From Emiliania huxleyi CCMP1516 (Eukaryota > Haptophyta > Isochrysidales > Noelaerhabdaceae): 64,000 nucleotides of DNA. Positions within the stretch are counted from its first letter, which is position 1, and every line of letters starts with the position of its first letter. The notes beneath the pieces were generated by a model. The model had not been told where the DNA came from, did not search any database, and saw only the letters and a list, made by a program, of their open reading frames with translations. The position numbers and the translations under genes are program-made. The stretch lies in the NCBI RefSeq assembly GCF_000372725.1, contig NW_005201791.1:117788-181787 (forward strand), written 5' to 3'. Shown in pieces: positions 21,811-35,352 of this stretch.

Positions 21811-24800
21811 TCACGCTTTGCGCGCGCCGCCCAGCGCTCGCGCAGCCTGCTGTCTAATAACGGCACGGCGCGCTCCCAGAGAGCGCCGTCGTGCTCGACT
21901 GCCCGTGAAAAGGCGTCGATGCCTGTTCACAGCAAGTGCCTGTGTAAAAGCACACGCTTGGCACGATTCTGAGTACGACCGCTGACGACCCTTGCGGGCA
22001 TAGGGTACGAGGCGCAGCAGCGCGAGCCCGGGCGTCACCGACGGCTCGAGCGAGTCGGGGAAGACGTTGCCGTGGAGGTGCTCGTCGCTGCAGAAGATGA
22101 CCTGCGGAGAGTCAGAGGTGTGACGACAGGGAGGGCCGGCAGAGTGGCAGTGCGTGACGCGAGGCCGTGTGTGTGTTGTGCTTGTTTGCCGTGTGTGCCA
22201 GCGGCCTTCCAAGAGCAGGATGCTCTACACGTCTTCAGCATCCTGGCAAGACACGCACCACGCACACATGATGCGGGCAGGCGGTCTGCACGCGCACGCA
22301 GCGCCCGCCGTCGCCGCGCTCGAATACGATCAGGTCGGAGTGGGGCATCGGCCGCGCCTCCTGCCCCTGCGGCAGCTCGACGCCCTCCTCTAGGTGAAGG
22401 GCGTAGATGAGCGGGCAACCGTGCAGCCGGTGCGCGTCGTCGAAGTCGAGGTGAAGCGCGCACAGCTGCAGCCTAATGGGAAGCGCGTGGCGCGCTCTCG
22501 GGGTAGCCGTTCACGCATATAGTGGCCGGCGGCTCGCCCCCGCCGCGGGTTGAAGCGCCCGCCAGCCATTCGGCGGAGGCGGCCGCCGAGACGGAGCGCG
22601 AGCTGGTGCGCCGCCAACGAGTCCGAGGCATCGTCGCCGTCGCCGCCCTCGAGGCCGCGCCGCTGCTCCTCGTGCGACGGGTACCTACTCGGGACCCGCG
22701 AGGCGTGAGGAAGACGTCGCTCACACGTCCCGCTCCCGCTGTGACGCGGGCGAGGGACGCATGAATAGGTCCTTCACGACGGGGTGGAAGCGAGCCGCGG
22801 ACGCCATCTCGCGCGTCGTCTCGGGGAAGACCTTGCCGATGTGCTCGGCTACGCGGCCCATCAGCGGCGCCGCGCCTTGCACCTGTGGCGTGCGACGGTC
22901 GCGGACGGGAATGCGGATGGGTCGCGTCGCTCACGGGTGCAGAGGGCGGGGTGGGAGTTTCACAACTGCAGCTATGGCTCGGCCACCCAACATTGGGGGG
23001 GGAGACTGGAGGAGCCAAAGGGGGCAAGAGGCGCGGTGCCGACTGTTCGGGGAGAGATGGGGAGAGATGGGGAGATATGGGACGGTGTGCGAACCGCGTC
23101 CCGAACGCCAGGCCTGAAGGTGTCGAGGCGCGTGTACGGGACGACGACCGACGCGCCCTCCGTGCCGTCGGCACGCGTGCGTCGGAGCCTGCGGGTCACG
23201 TTGACCGAGCTCTGCATGCACCTGCGCCACCGCGGGCCGGGTGTCTTAGGCGTGAGAGCCAAGAGGTGAGCTACAGCTACGGGAAGGCGCACCCGTTGCC
23301 AGCCACGACATACCCCCCGCCCGTCTTCTGGTCGGGCTGGAAGGAGCCCTTCTCGAGCGCATCGGCCACCCCCAGCACCGCCTGGTCGGCAGCAGCCTTG
23401 ACCGCGCCATCATGGGCAGGAAGAAAACAGATCTTGCACATGAGCGCACCGCCAGCGGCAAAGACCTTCCACGCCGCCTCCTCGCCGGCGGCGGGAGGCG
23501 AGATGAACGGCGCCTCGAGGTCCTCCTCCACGTTCTCTTCGGTGAGCACGCGCGCAGCCTTGCACCCATCCGAGCTCACCGCGCGCGGGTCGGGGTGCGC
23601 GTTCAGCGCGGAGCTCTCAATCGGCTGATCCGTCGCCTCGTCGTACACGGTGCCCGCGACGCGGTTGCCATAGCCGTCGACGATGGTGCCCCTCTGCACC
23701 GCGCGGACAAAGTCGAGCCTGGGCGCCTGCTGCGCCAGCCGCAGGGTGCGGACGCCGTCGGCATCTTGCGACCACGCCGGCGGGTCTCGAGGCGGCTTGG
23801 GCGGCCGCTGGTCCAGCGGGACGCGCCGGCCGTAGTCCTCGAGGGCAAGCTCCGGCTCCTCAGCTCTCGACGCCTCGAGTGCCTGCGCCAGCTGCTCGCG
23901 GAACGACGGCATGCGCTTCAGCTGGCAAGCGTCGCAAAGCCATTTGCCAGAGGGCACAGAGGCGAGCGGCGGGCTGCAGCAGAAGGTGTGCTGCGCCACG
24001 CTGCACTTGAGGCCGTCGCAGAGCAGCAGCGACTCGTCGCCGTCGTCGCGGCCGCACGTGCAGCAGACCGGCTCGTGTCGCCAGGCTGGACGTGCGGATG
24101 ACGCGTCGGCGTCGGTAAAAGCGGCGCTCCCAGCCGCGCCGTCAGCGGCGGCGTCGATCGGGACGGCAGAGGAGGAGGAGGAGGCGCCAGCAGAAGCGCC
24201 GTCGGCGGCGGCGTCAGCCTGCACGGCAGACGAGGCGCCGGCTCCAGCCGAGGCTTCCGTCTGCATGTCTGCTGCCTCCGTTGCCTCCGTTGCCGCCTCA
24301 CCTGTCTCTCCCACCGCCTCCCACACCTTGCCGCCGAAGTCGAGAAGATTCCTGCCCGCCTGTAGCCATGCCAGCTCCGCGCCCGCCGCTGCCTCGGCCG
24401 CGGGTGCCTCGACGCCGCCGCCATGCGGCTGCCAGCCGGCGCCGCGCTCGTGCACGCTGACGCCCTTGGTGGCGACGGCGCTCGCTAGCTGCTCGCCGCG
24501 CCGGAAGGCGAGCCGCTGAGACAGCGGGATGAGGTCGTACTCAGAGTCGGAACTGGACTCGCCCGAGAGTCGGTGCTCGGGGGGCGGGACGCCCGAGAGT
24601 CGGTGCCGCTCCTCCTCGGAGGAGCCGTCGGTCGGGGTTGAACAGGGCTCGGGCGGCCTCCTCTTCGGTGCGGGCAGCGACGGCGCGGCATCGCGGCCGC
24701 GCTTCCCCGGCTCCGGACACAAATGAAGGCCAGGGTGGTTATTTGCCAAGATACATCCGAACGTGTTGCAGAGGTGCAGCTCAGCCGTCAGACTGCAAGC

Positions 24801-25022
24801 CTTAGCAGGGCTCAACAATTCGAGTGTCGAGCCGGCAGTGCGTGATCGGAGCGCTGCAGTCGCTGCGAGCGACTCGGTGACGCCGAGGGTCGTGTCGGCG
24901 TTGCGTACACAGGTCTCGTTGACGTGCTCGTCGGTGCCAGGAGTCGTCTCGGCGCGTGAGCGGGATTCGTTCGCAGCGAGCGGCTCCTCGACGCCGCGAT
25001 TTGGCAGGAGCCCAGCGTGCAT
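21811..25022 (-). CDS. PHD-finger protein
   Basis: The long first exon (25022 to about 23277) has a low-complexity N-terminus with PGKRGRDAAPSLPAPKRRP (a nuclear signal) and SDSEYDLIPLSQRL. An Ala/Glu region is followed by a C4HC3 PHD finger: CCTCGRDDGDESLLLC, then HTFCC and GKWLCDAC. A basic segment and a CKICFLPAHDGAVKAAADQA block come next. Later exons encode SVNVTRRLRRTRADGTEGAS, PLMGRVAEHIGKVFPETTRE, LHLDFDDAHRLHGCPLIYAL and VIFCSDEHLHGNVFPDSLEP. PHD fingers read histone H3 tails, so a chromatin role is likely. The C-terminal half is not recognised. The start is the first ATG of the open frame; the 5' end lies about 60 bp from a retroelement. Confidence 0.65.
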
Positions 25023-25086
25023 CGATCGTTGCGAGGCCCTCCCCAGACCCCCCATCAGGTGCTCTGTGTAGCGCCTCAGGGTGTTC

Positions 25087-25142
25087 TCTCGAGGTTCTCG
25101 AGGTGGATATCCTTTGGCCGCGTTGGGTAGCGAGGATTGGTG
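25087..25142 (+). repeat. Dispersed repeat D2, copy 2
   Basis: CTCGAGGTTCTCGAGGTGGA with downstream GGTAGCGAGGATTGGTGT. It borders the LINE fragment and may be part of it. Confidence 0.8.
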
Positions 25143-26250
25143 TGCCTCAGGGTGAAGGGGGGGCATGCCGGGTCAAGCTGAGACTAATGGTCGAGGCACC
25201 AGGGGTCGTTCTTCGCCCACAGCAGCAACTGGCAGAGCAGGCGCAACGACGCCCGCCCGACTGGGTGGCATACACAGACGGGTCGGAAGACCTAGGGAAA
25301 GCAGGGTGGGCCTATACAGTACTCATCGGGGGCGACGCAATCGGCGATAGGGGCGCGTCGCTGGCGAGCGAGGGCTACGGGCCAGTTGTCACTTCGGCGG
25401 CGCACCCAGCTTACCTCGGCGCGCGAAGGCATACCAACAACACGGCGGAACTAACCGCCCTAGCCGAGCTCCTCCGGGCTCTCCTGTCCTCGTCACCGCA
25501 ACGAGCGGGCTCACGCGGAGTAGTGCGGACCGACAGCGAGTACGCGGCGGCGTGCATGATGGGGAGGGTGACCCCCAAAACGAACAGACAGCTAGCGGAG
25601 CGCCTTCGTTCCCTCTGGCGACGCCTTCGCGCCAAACACACCGTGACGTGGAGGCATGTGGCGGGTCACAGCGGCAACAAATGGAACGACTACGTCGACG
25701 AGCTAGCTGCTCGCGGCAGGCAAGGTGACAGAGGCTCAAACGCTGCCGAGTGGGCGGACAACACCATCCCGACGGACACTCCCGACGAGGGGAGCGACAC
25801 GGAAGGACCCGCCCCCGCCCCTCGGGGCGGGGGCCCCCGCCCCCCCGGGGGGCCCTTTGGGGCCCCTCCAGGGGGCGACCCCTCCGGGGAGGCCGGCCCT
25901 CCCCGTGCCGGTTCTCCCCAAGCAACCAACCCCGCCGGCAGCGCGAGCTGCCGGCCAGGGGTGGCGGGCGGGCGGGCGTTTTGAAAAACAGAAAACAGAA
26001 AACAAGAGGGGGCCCGGGGGCCCGAGACCCCACTGGGAGTAGAAGATACGCCCAAGGGGGCCCAAGGAGGCGGCGCGGGGAAGCAGCATCAGGTGAGAGC
26101 ACCAGGAAGGATGGCGCTTAGGGTCGGCTTTGAACAAGGGTTTCCAGGTTTTAGATCAGTATTGGTGTCGGCACACATCCCCACATTGAGGTCAGCGGCG
26201 CGCAGTGCCTCTCTCGCAGGCTGATTTTGGCTGTTTTCGAGCTTGTTTTT
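25143..26250 (+). mobile_element. 5'-truncated non-LTR retrotransposon 3' end with RNase H
   Basis: An open frame to 25984 encodes a type I RNase H: VAYTDGSEDLGKAGWAYTVL (first Asp), HTNNTAELTAL (Glu), VRTDSEYAAA (second Asp), HVAGHSGNKWNDYVDELA (His and last Asp). All catalytic residues are present. A Pro/Gly-rich tail and an AAAACAGAAAACAG-containing 3' UTR follow. No reverse transcriptase is present, which fits 5' truncation of a LINE. RNase H-bearing LINEs such as the I or L1-like Tx groups are candidates. The frame looks intact, so insertion may be recent. Confidence 0.8.
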
Positions 26251-26344
26251 GTTTTCAGTCTAGGGGGCCCGACCCCCTCAGAGGCGGCGGGCGGGCGCCC
26301 ACAGATCCAGAGATCAAAAACGCTCGGCCTCGCTGTCTGGTGCT

Positions 26345-26490
26345 AATGGTTACGGTAATCGGTAAGGTAAGGTAAGGTAAACTTCTCCACACACACGAGG
26401 TGGTGGGGCAAGGGGGGGCAACCCTCGCGTCTCCACGTCTAACGACAGGAGCCCCACGGCATTTTCCATTTAAAGTGCAAGGCCCGGTAA
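26345..26490 (+). repeat. Dispersed repeat family D1, copy 2
   Basis: GGTAAGGTAAGGTAAGGTAA, CTTCTCCACACACACGAGG, TGGTGGGGCAAGGG, then AAAGTGCAAGGCCCGG. A GGTAATCGGTAA word brackets it on both sides (about 26350 and 26486). Confidence 0.7.
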
Positions 26491-26657
26491 TCGGTAAACG
26501 GTATGTGTACGGCTCTAAGAGGCGGTGCGGGCGCCGGCCGGTGACGCCGGGCGCGTACACACGAACACGTAATAAGCTCCCCAGACCTCAAGAAAGGAAT
26601 CAGACCACAGACCTCACACCAAAATAAGAAATGATTTAGCGAGAGCAAGTCCAGTGC

Positions 26658-28234
26658 TCATCGCGACGGCGCCGGTGCGAGAGCCATCGGGACCAGCAGT
26701 AGCGCCGCGAGGGCGAAAGCGCAGTTGAGGAGGAAGGGGAGGGTGGGGACGCCGGAGGCGGTGCCCGTGACGTAGAGCTGCCCATACACGAGCGGGCCGA
26801 GCACCTTGAGCCACGCCACCAGGTTGGCGCGGTCGCCCGAGAGCTGGCCCTGCGGGATCCCAAGCCGCGACCCCTCGGAGGTGATCATCGTCGAGGCGCC
26901 AAGCGTGCGCGCAGGCCCGAGCAGGCCGGCGGCGGCGCCGACCATCGCGACGCGCGGCACGCCCGTCGAGAAGCCCGCCCAGAAGAGGAGGGTCGAGCCC
27001 GTGCAGAGGAGTGTGAAGAGCTGCAGGCCGAGCCGCTTGATGAGCGTGGCGCTGAGCGTGTTTGCGATGACGCCCTGGATCGCGACGCCCGTGAACAGCC
27101 GCGACACCTGCGTGTTGGTCAGCTTCCAGTGGCTCAGGCAGAAGACCTGCAGCGTGTCCCCCATGAAGAGCGGCGCGAGGCTCAGTGCCATCAGCGCCGA
27201 CAGCAGCCTGGTGCAGGAACATAAAGGGCTGAGGGTGGGAATACGAGTCTCTCACGCCAACGCTGTGAAGGACCATCGCAGGCGCGTCCATGCCGACGAA
27301 CACGCGTCTTCTCGAGCGCTGGACAGGGGTTCGGTGCTTCGCATCTACGCTGTTGTGGCCTCATCAGGCGGCTCATTCCGAGGAGACGTGTGAAGGCGAA
27401 CGGGTTGAAGCTGCGCAGCTGGAACGGGACGCGGTCGGCCAGAGGGAGAGACTCGCGGATGCCGTTCGCGCCGAGGAGCAGTCCGCACAGGCCCACGGCG
27501 GCGGAGGCTGCGTAGCGGTACCGCAAGCCGCTCGGCAGGAGGCCCGACAGCGCGACGCCGAGGCCAAAGCTGCCGTTGACGAGCGCAAAGAGGATGCCCG
27601 ACGCCGCGGCTAGCTTGGCAGGCTCCGAGCGGAAGTTGTCGGCGAGGAGGGCACCGGCGGCGAGGAAGAAGATGCCGATGACGAGCGAGGCGACAAACTT
27701 GGAGAGCGCCACCAGCGCGACCGTCGGGTAGACCGCGGTGGCCAGGTTGGTGAGGCACGCCACGAGCATCGTGCCGACGACGACAGGCTTCCGACCGAGG
27801 CTGTCCGTCAGGCCTCCGAAGAATGGCGACAGCGCAATCTCGGCGGCAGCGCTGGTCGCGGACAGCAGGGTCAGCAGCCGCATGCCTCGTTCGCTACCAA
27901 GCGTATTCATCATGAAGAGCGCTGGCTCAAGAGTAACGAGCGAGATGCCCACGATGAAGACGAAAGCGGTCAACTGGAGTGGCAGCGCAGGCGATGATTT
28001 CGCCGGTGCTGCAGGACTCTCGGCCACGCTGCGGATGCTCGCGGCTCCGCCGCGGAGCCGCGCGGACGGCAGGAGAGGTTGGCGTCTAGCACACGCGCTG
28101 GCTAAGACGCACGTGCTGACCCTCGCTGCTGATGCAGGTGCTGCTGGTGTACGGACCTGTTGCAAGGCTGCCGTGGACGCAGGCGGGCTGGCGAAGAGTA
28201 GTGTGGTGAACACTAGAGCTCGGCTGGGCACCAT
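26658..28234 (-). CDS. Major facilitator superfamily transporter
   Basis: Exon 1 (28234-27360) begins MVPSRALVFTTLLFASPPAS, a signal-like leader followed by a Ser/Ala/Arg-rich stretch with LRGGAAS. That suggests secretory or bipartite plastid targeting. Membrane helices start at LTAFVFIVGISLVTLEPALF. The MFS motif A is GGLTDSLGRKPVVVGTML. Exon 2 (27207-26658) supplies the second six-helix half, from LLSALMALSLAPLF to a stop after MALAPAPSR. The frame is restored only with a GC-AG intron (27359-27208, donor AG|GCCACA), so GC donors are used here. It resembles TetA-type antiporters and plant-type MFS14 exporters. The substrate is unknown. Confidence 0.85.
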
Positions 28235-28310
28235 CTCTCAGCTCGAGGTCTACGCTTCTGAACCGTGGCGGTGCCATTACCCAGAACACGGAAAAGAATT
28301 TACAAATTTG

Positions 28311-28349
28311 TGTTTACTTTAAGGCCCTTGCCCTGCGAACGCGCACCCG
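28311..28349. repeat. 39-bp repeat shared with 20208-20246
   Basis: Second copy of GTGTTTACTTTAAGGCCCTT; see the first copy. Confidence 0.8.
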
Positions 28350-28576
28350 TGTCCCTCGCGGCCGCGCGTCAGGTGTTTCAAGAAAAAGGACACGCGGAGA
28401 ATCCTGGCGCTCGTCCCATCCCCCCTTGGGTTGTCCGTTTTCTTTCTTTCTTTCTTTCGACACAGTCAGTTGCATTCGCCTTGCATATTAGATTAATTTG
28501 CATCGTCCCCTACCTTCACGGTACCCAACCCCAAGTGTGTAGAAGGGGGCGCTCAATCGTGGTTCACCCCTCTACT

Positions 28577-29820
28577 ATGCGGCCCCTCCACCCGCGCAAC
28601 CTGGAGAGCGACATTACCTTCATGCAGAACGGCGGCGGACATACGATGGACACGATGCGTGAGCACGTGGAAAGAAGGCTGTCGTGCTCGGCCAAGGTGC
28701 TCGCGCTATTGAGCTCAAATTCCGACGCGCCGGACGCGAGACTGCCGGACCCGCTCGTTTTCGTGACGGGGGAGCGATCTCTGCCCACGAGCGTCTTCCT
28801 GCCTCACGCGTTGGAGGGCTCGGCCGACAACATCTCCGCCGCGGACCTGTGCGCCTGGGCGCGGGTGTGCTCGGCCTGGGCCGGGTGGGTGCGCCGCCTG
28901 CTCGCCGACCCCTCGTCGCTTCGCTGGCTGTGGGCCCGGCTGGTTGAGTCCCACATCCAAGAGGCCGGCATCGCGTGCCTTCGCCACCCTGAGCTCTCGA
29001 CTCGGTCTACCCTCCGCGTGCTGCTCTCGGAGCAGCGAGAGAGGGACGAAGGCACGACCGCCGCGATGGATGCCCTCGCTGGAGAGGATGTCGAGATGGC
29101 CGACCCGTCGAAGGTCTGGCCGTCCGAAGTCGCAGGAGGCGTGGCCGACCTGTTCGCCTTCTTCGCAAACTTTTCCGACGCGCCCGACATCGAGTACGAG
29201 GAGCACGCGCGGCCCCACGGCATGCTGTCGGACCTCGCTTTCCGGCCGTACCTCGGTGCGCAAGGCGAGTACGCTGCCCCGGAGGCGGCTTGGGAGACGA
29301 GAGACATGGTGGTTGGCCTGTGCGACATCGTCCGCGAGTACTCGGAGTGGGTGCGCGAGTCGCAAGACGTCAGCCAGAACCTCATCCTCAGCACGATCTT
29401 GCTGCCGCAGCTGCACAGCATCATGCGCAGCCTGATGACGTTTCTCGAGATTGACGACACGTCCCAGCAGGATGGGCATCCTAGATCTCTCACCGTGCGC
29501 GCTTCCTCCCTCCACAGCACATGCACCGCGCGGGGCATATGCAGTTTGTCCACTGCACCCTCTTCTCGCCATCGCAGGACGAGGCGCATCTCCGCGCAGC
29601 AATCACCGACGACAAGGCGGCGAAGCTCGCCGCCGCGCTGCGCGGCTTTGCCTGCTTCTTCCCGTCGCGCGCAGACGTGGAGCGCACGGCCCGCGGCCGA
29701 GCGATCCACGCCGGACGCTTCGAGGAGGTGCTCGTGTCGGACCCTGCGGGCGGCTTCCGCTTCCGCATGCAGGAGCCGGGCGCCTTCCTCCCGAGCTTTC
29801 TGCGTCGCCTGCCGCAATGA
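28577..29820 (+). CDS. F-box-like hypothetical protein
   Basis: From ATG 28577: MRPLHPRNLESDITFMQ. A segment ISAADLCAWARVCSAWAGWV with LADPSSLRWLWARLVES resembles an F-box. An acidic DVEMADPSKVW linker, an aromatic HGMLSDLAFRPYLG region and a helix ending LMTFLEIDD follow. A short intron lies between about 29460 and 29521. The last exon reads GHMQFVHCTLFSPSQDEAHL and ends PGAFLPSFLRRLPQ-stop at 29820. The exon join is not certain at base level. Upstream, the open frame extends to 28265 without coding character, so the ATG at 28577 is preferred. F-box assignment is tentative. Confidence 0.55.
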
Positions 29821-29829
29821 GACACACCC

Positions 29830-30388
29830 GGAGGAGGATGAGTGAGCCGATGTCGAGGCCCGGGACGGGTGGCCGGGGCTGGAGTCGTCGACGGCTCGCG
29901 CTGTGCTGTTCGAGCGGCGAGCCGGCCACGCACTGCATCGGCCAGGGTCGGGGGAGGGGCGGGGGATGGCGCACGCATGCGCGCAGTCAGTCAGCTAGTC
30001 AGTCAGAGACACGCCTCCGCCACCGGCTGACGCCAAAGGCATCGGCGCGCCACAGCCATCGGGAGACCAACGGCATCGGCCGCCTCTGTGTCCGCAGACT
30101 GACTCCTGCTTACACAATCGAATGCGGTATGGTGGACGCAAGACGGGCGGTGGCGGTCATGTTAAGTAAAAAAGAAAAATGCGGCGCCTTCTCTCTGAAG
30201 CCTGCCCCCGCCCGTGCACGCCCAAAACAACACAATGAAAGCCTGGCGAGTGGAGAACACGCCTCACTTTTTCACAGGGGGGATCCGTCTGGAATGCTTT
30301 TCGCTGCGCATGCTCGAGCCCCCGGCGAGGGCTTGTGCTGTGAACGTAGCAGGCGTGGTCTCTACCCGCCAGGTTCAAAGCGTCATCG
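29830..30388. other. Intergenic, no gene seen
   Basis: Contains a GTCAGTCAGCTAGTCAGTCA repeat near 29987 and nothing else I can support. Confidence 0.5.
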
Positions 30389-31774
30389 ATGGCTTCCCTT
30401 CGCCTCTCCCTTCTCCTCTCCCTTCTCCCCGCGACCGCGGCGGCCACGCGGGGCGAGCCCGGGTTCGTCGGGGGGCACGCCTCCGGCTCGGACGTGGCCA
30501 AACTCGCCGCGACCGGCCTGAGCGGCAGCGTCGTCGGCGGCGGTGGCAGCGGCGGCAACCAGGCCTCGGCGGCGGCGCTCTCGACGACCGTCCTGGAGAG
30601 GCGGGACGGGCTCCCGTGCGCGACAAACGGCGCGGCGACCGTCCTGAGCGGCAGCGTCAGCATCGGCTTCTTCGCGAGCGCCTTCTCGTGGCTCGCGGCG
30701 GGTCCGCCGAAGGTCGCCGCCGTAGCCGCCGCCGTCATCGGCACGGTGATGTGGCGCCGCGACTCAAAGGCCCGCCGCCTCGGCTGGTCCAGCCTGCTCG
30801 GCATTCTTCTCTGCTTGGCCACCGTCTCTGGCGGCTTGGTCACCGCCGCTAGCGGCGCCGCGCTTGTCGCATCCTCAGCCGCGCTGCCAGACGTCGCATC
30901 CGCGCTGCCAGACGTTGCTGCTCTCCCCGCCGAGCCACCGAGCACGCCACCCGCCGCCCCGCCTGCCGCCGCCTCGCCGGCGGCTCCTTTGCCGGCGGCT
31001 CCTCTGCCGGCGGCTCCTCTGCCGGCGGAGGAGTGCTATCCGGGCATCCCCGGTGGGCTGGTTTGCCCGCCCGGGCACTTCCTCGGCTTTGGCAACAAAG
31101 GCGGGTGCCGGACCACGACGTGCGAGACTGGCCAGTACACCGCCCTCCGGGGCATCACCACATTTAACGCGTGCGCGGAAAGGTGCCTCCGTGATGCCAG
31201 CTGCAAGGCGTTCGAGTGGTTCCCTCGACCCCGCGGGCTGCTCCCTTCCAGGGCACCGTGCGAGATCCACCGCGATGTCCCCGTGCAAACAGCGGCCGAC
31301 TGCGGGGAGACTGGCCTCAACCTCGACCACTGTTGCTGCGTCAAGGCGCCCCCCTCGCCCTCGCCGCCGCCGCCGGCTCCGCCCTCGCCGCCGCCGCCCC
31401 CGCCGCTGTCGTCCTCGCCGCCGCCCACGCCGCCGCCTCCGGCACCGCCGCCGCCTGCCCCTCCGCCACCCACGCTGCCGCCGCCGTCGCTGTCGCCCTC
31501 GCCACCGCCATCCGGCTCGCCGTCGCCGCCGCCGCCCACTCCGCCGCCTCCGTCCGCCTTGCCTGCGCCGCCGCCGTCCGCCTCGCCCTCTCCGCCGCCG
31601 CCGTCCGCCTCGCCGTCGCCGCCGCCGCCTCTGCCGCCGCCTCCCTCCGCCCTGCCTGCGCCGCCGCCGTCCGCCTTGCCCTCTCCGCCGCCGCCGTCCG
31701 CCTCGCCGTCGCCGCCGCCGCCTCTGCCGCCGCCTAGGGGAACAACGAGACACAAATGGGACAAGCGCCACTAA
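30389..31774 (+). CDS. Secreted or membrane PAN/apple-like protein with a proline-rich tail
   Basis: One open frame of 461 residues. The signal peptide is MASLRLSLLLSLLPATAAAT. Two hydrophobic helices follow at about residues 90-150. A (APLPA)n hinge leads to a Cys-rich module (about 210-310) containing ECYPGIPGGLVCPPGHFLG, NACAERCLRDASCKAFEW, CEIH and HCCCVK. This fits a PAN/apple-like adhesion fold. The C-terminus is about 140 residues of (SP)n/(PPPP)n, like pherophorin or extensin cell-surface proteins, and ends with a basic RHKWDKRH. Likely role: extracellular matrix or scale-associated adhesion. The codon-level repeat in the tail makes its exact length prone to assembly error. Confidence 0.75.
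   Translation: MASLRLSLLLSLLPATAAATRGEPGFVGGHASGSDVAKLAATGLSGSVVGGGGSGGNQASAAALSTTVLERRDGLPCATNGAATVLSGSVSIGFFASAFSWLAAGPPKVAAVAAAVIGTVMWRRDSKARRLGWSSLLGILLCLATVSGGLVTAASGAALVASSAALPDVASALPDVAALPAEPPSTPPAAPPAAASPAAPLPAAPLPAAPLPAEECYPGIPGGLVCPPGHFLGFGNKGGCRTTTCETGQYTALRGITTFNACAERCLRDASCKAFEWFPRPRGLLPSRAPCEIHRDVPVQTAADCGETGLNLDHCCCVKAPPSPSPPPPAPPSPPPPPPLSSSPPPTPPPPAPPPPAPPPPTLPPPSLSPSPPPSGSPSPPPPTPPPPSALPAPPPSASPSPPPPSASPSPPPPLPPPPSALPAPPPSALPSPPPPSASPSPPPPLPPPRGTTRHKWDKRH
31347..31735. repeat. Proline-codon minisatellite
   Basis: CCGCCG/TCGCC repeats coding the proline-rich tail. The antisense Gly/Arg frames are artefacts. Confidence 0.9.
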
Positions 31775-31901
31775 CTAACTACCTGCCTGCAGCAGAAGCA
31801 CATCGAGGAAGGAGCAGCTCATCAGCTCATGCCAGACTCGCTGATTGAGATGACTATCACGGCGCTCTTTGGGTCAGACCTGTGCGTTACGTCACACCAA
31901 T

Positions 31902-31957
31902 TCTCGCTACCCAACGCGGCCAAAGGATATCCACCTCGAGAACCTCGAGAACCTTGC
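31902..31957 (-). repeat. Dispersed repeat D2, copy 3
   Basis: Inverse of the CTCGAGGTTCTCGAGG repeat, with CCAATTCTCGCTACCCAACG attached. Confidence 0.85.
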
Positions 31958-32058
31958 CGATCCACCCGCAAATGAACGATCCACCCGCCATGAGGTGCAA
32001 TGAACGACCGAACGCCGGTTCCGCCAGCATTGGCTAGAGCACGCGGCTGGGGCTGGCG

Positions 32059-32745
32059 ATGAGGAGGCGGCTACATCGCATCACCCTACTTGTATGCCTT
32101 CTAGAGCAGCAGATGGGGGAAACGGCACCCTCGCCGGCACCCTCACCCTCGCCGTCGTCGCGCTGTGCGGCGTGGTGCGAGAGGCATACCGCCCCGAACA
32201 AGTGCACATGGGCAAAGTGCGACGGCTGTTCATTCTGCGTGGACCCTCCCCCGCCTCCCTCACCCTCGCCGTCGTCGCGCTGTGCAGCGTGGTGCGAGAG
32301 GCATACCGCCCCGAACAAGTGCACATGGGCAAAGTGCGACGGCTGTTTATTCTGCGTGGACCCTCCCCCGCCACCCTCACCCTCGCCGTCGTCGCGCTGT
32401 GCGGCGTGGTGCGAGAGGCAAACTGCCCCAAACAAGTGCACATGGGCAAAGTGCGACGGCTGTTTATTCTGCGTGGAGGACCCTCCGACTCCGCCGCCTC
32501 CCCCGTCCTCACCTGCTGCCTGTGCCGCGACAACCATGTCTGGCGACAGCGACATTCGGCTGCAGGGTCCAGACTTTGCCACCTCGGCTGCAGCCACCCC
32601 ACGCCCCAATATAATCGATATGCTTCTCGACGACGCGGCGCCATCTGTGCATGTGCACGCTCTTGGGGCCGCTGATGCCGACACGCCTCGCATGGATCAG
32701 CTTGTGGCCTCTGGTGTCAAGCTATCATCCTATTACGTCCCTCAG
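32059..32745 (+). CDS. Three WC cysteine-rich repeats joined to a sulfatase N-terminus (partial)
   Basis: After a short hydrophobic start (MRRRLHRITLLVCLLEQQ) come three near-identical modules, CAAWCERHTAPNKCTWAKCD then GCSFC, separated by PPPPPSPSPSSR linkers. The next segment, ATPRPNIIDMLLDD, DTPRMDQLVASGVKLSSYYV, matches the N-terminus of arylsulfatases: RPNI..ADD, then TP.LD.LA..GV....YY. The Cys/Ser-X-Pro-X-Arg active-site exon is not found. The frame after about 32745 (LPISLRSLSPILAATF...) looks intronic, and the next gene starts at 32975. It is therefore a truncated gene or a pseudogene fragment of a secreted sulfatase. The modules are nearly identical in DNA, so duplication is recent. 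Confidence 0.6.
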
Positions 32746-32974
32746 CCTCTTCCTATCTCTCTTCGCAGTCTCTCGCCGATTCTCGCTGCAACCTTCATGC
32801 CACCTCGCGGTCGTCCCACTCTCGTCGTTCTTTCCCTTGTCACTTCCTCCTCTGATGGGAGGTGAGTTTGGCCGGCGTCGCGCACGTCTCTTTCTTTTTT
32901 GCGAGGGAGTTGCTCTGTAAGATTCTTTTTTGTGAGGCACCAAGCGGACACTCTTCATTGGCTCCGGCTTGACG

Positions 32975-35253
<2,279 letters not shown>

Positions 35254-35267
35254 GCGAGATACGCCGA

Positions 35268-35352
35268 GGCACATGCACATGCACATGCACATGCACATGC
35301 ACAGGCACGTGCACATGCACATGCACATGCACATGTCCATGCACGTGCACAT
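35268..35352. repeat. (CACATG)n repeat
   Basis: Hexamer array ACATGCACATGCAC. It is unrelated to coding sequence. Confidence 0.95.

Noticed and set aside
22000-23270. Plus-strand frames in the PHD-gene region
   Set aside because: The minus strand gives consistent exon blocks with splice sites; the plus strand gives none.
28265-28576. N-terminal extension of the F-box-like gene
   Set aside because: The stretch holds a TTTC tract and a dispersed repeat and lacks coding character. The ATG at 28577 fits better.
30874-31778. Arg-rich and Gly-rich frames over the proline-rich tail
   Set aside because: Frame-shifted readings of CCG/TCG codon repeats.
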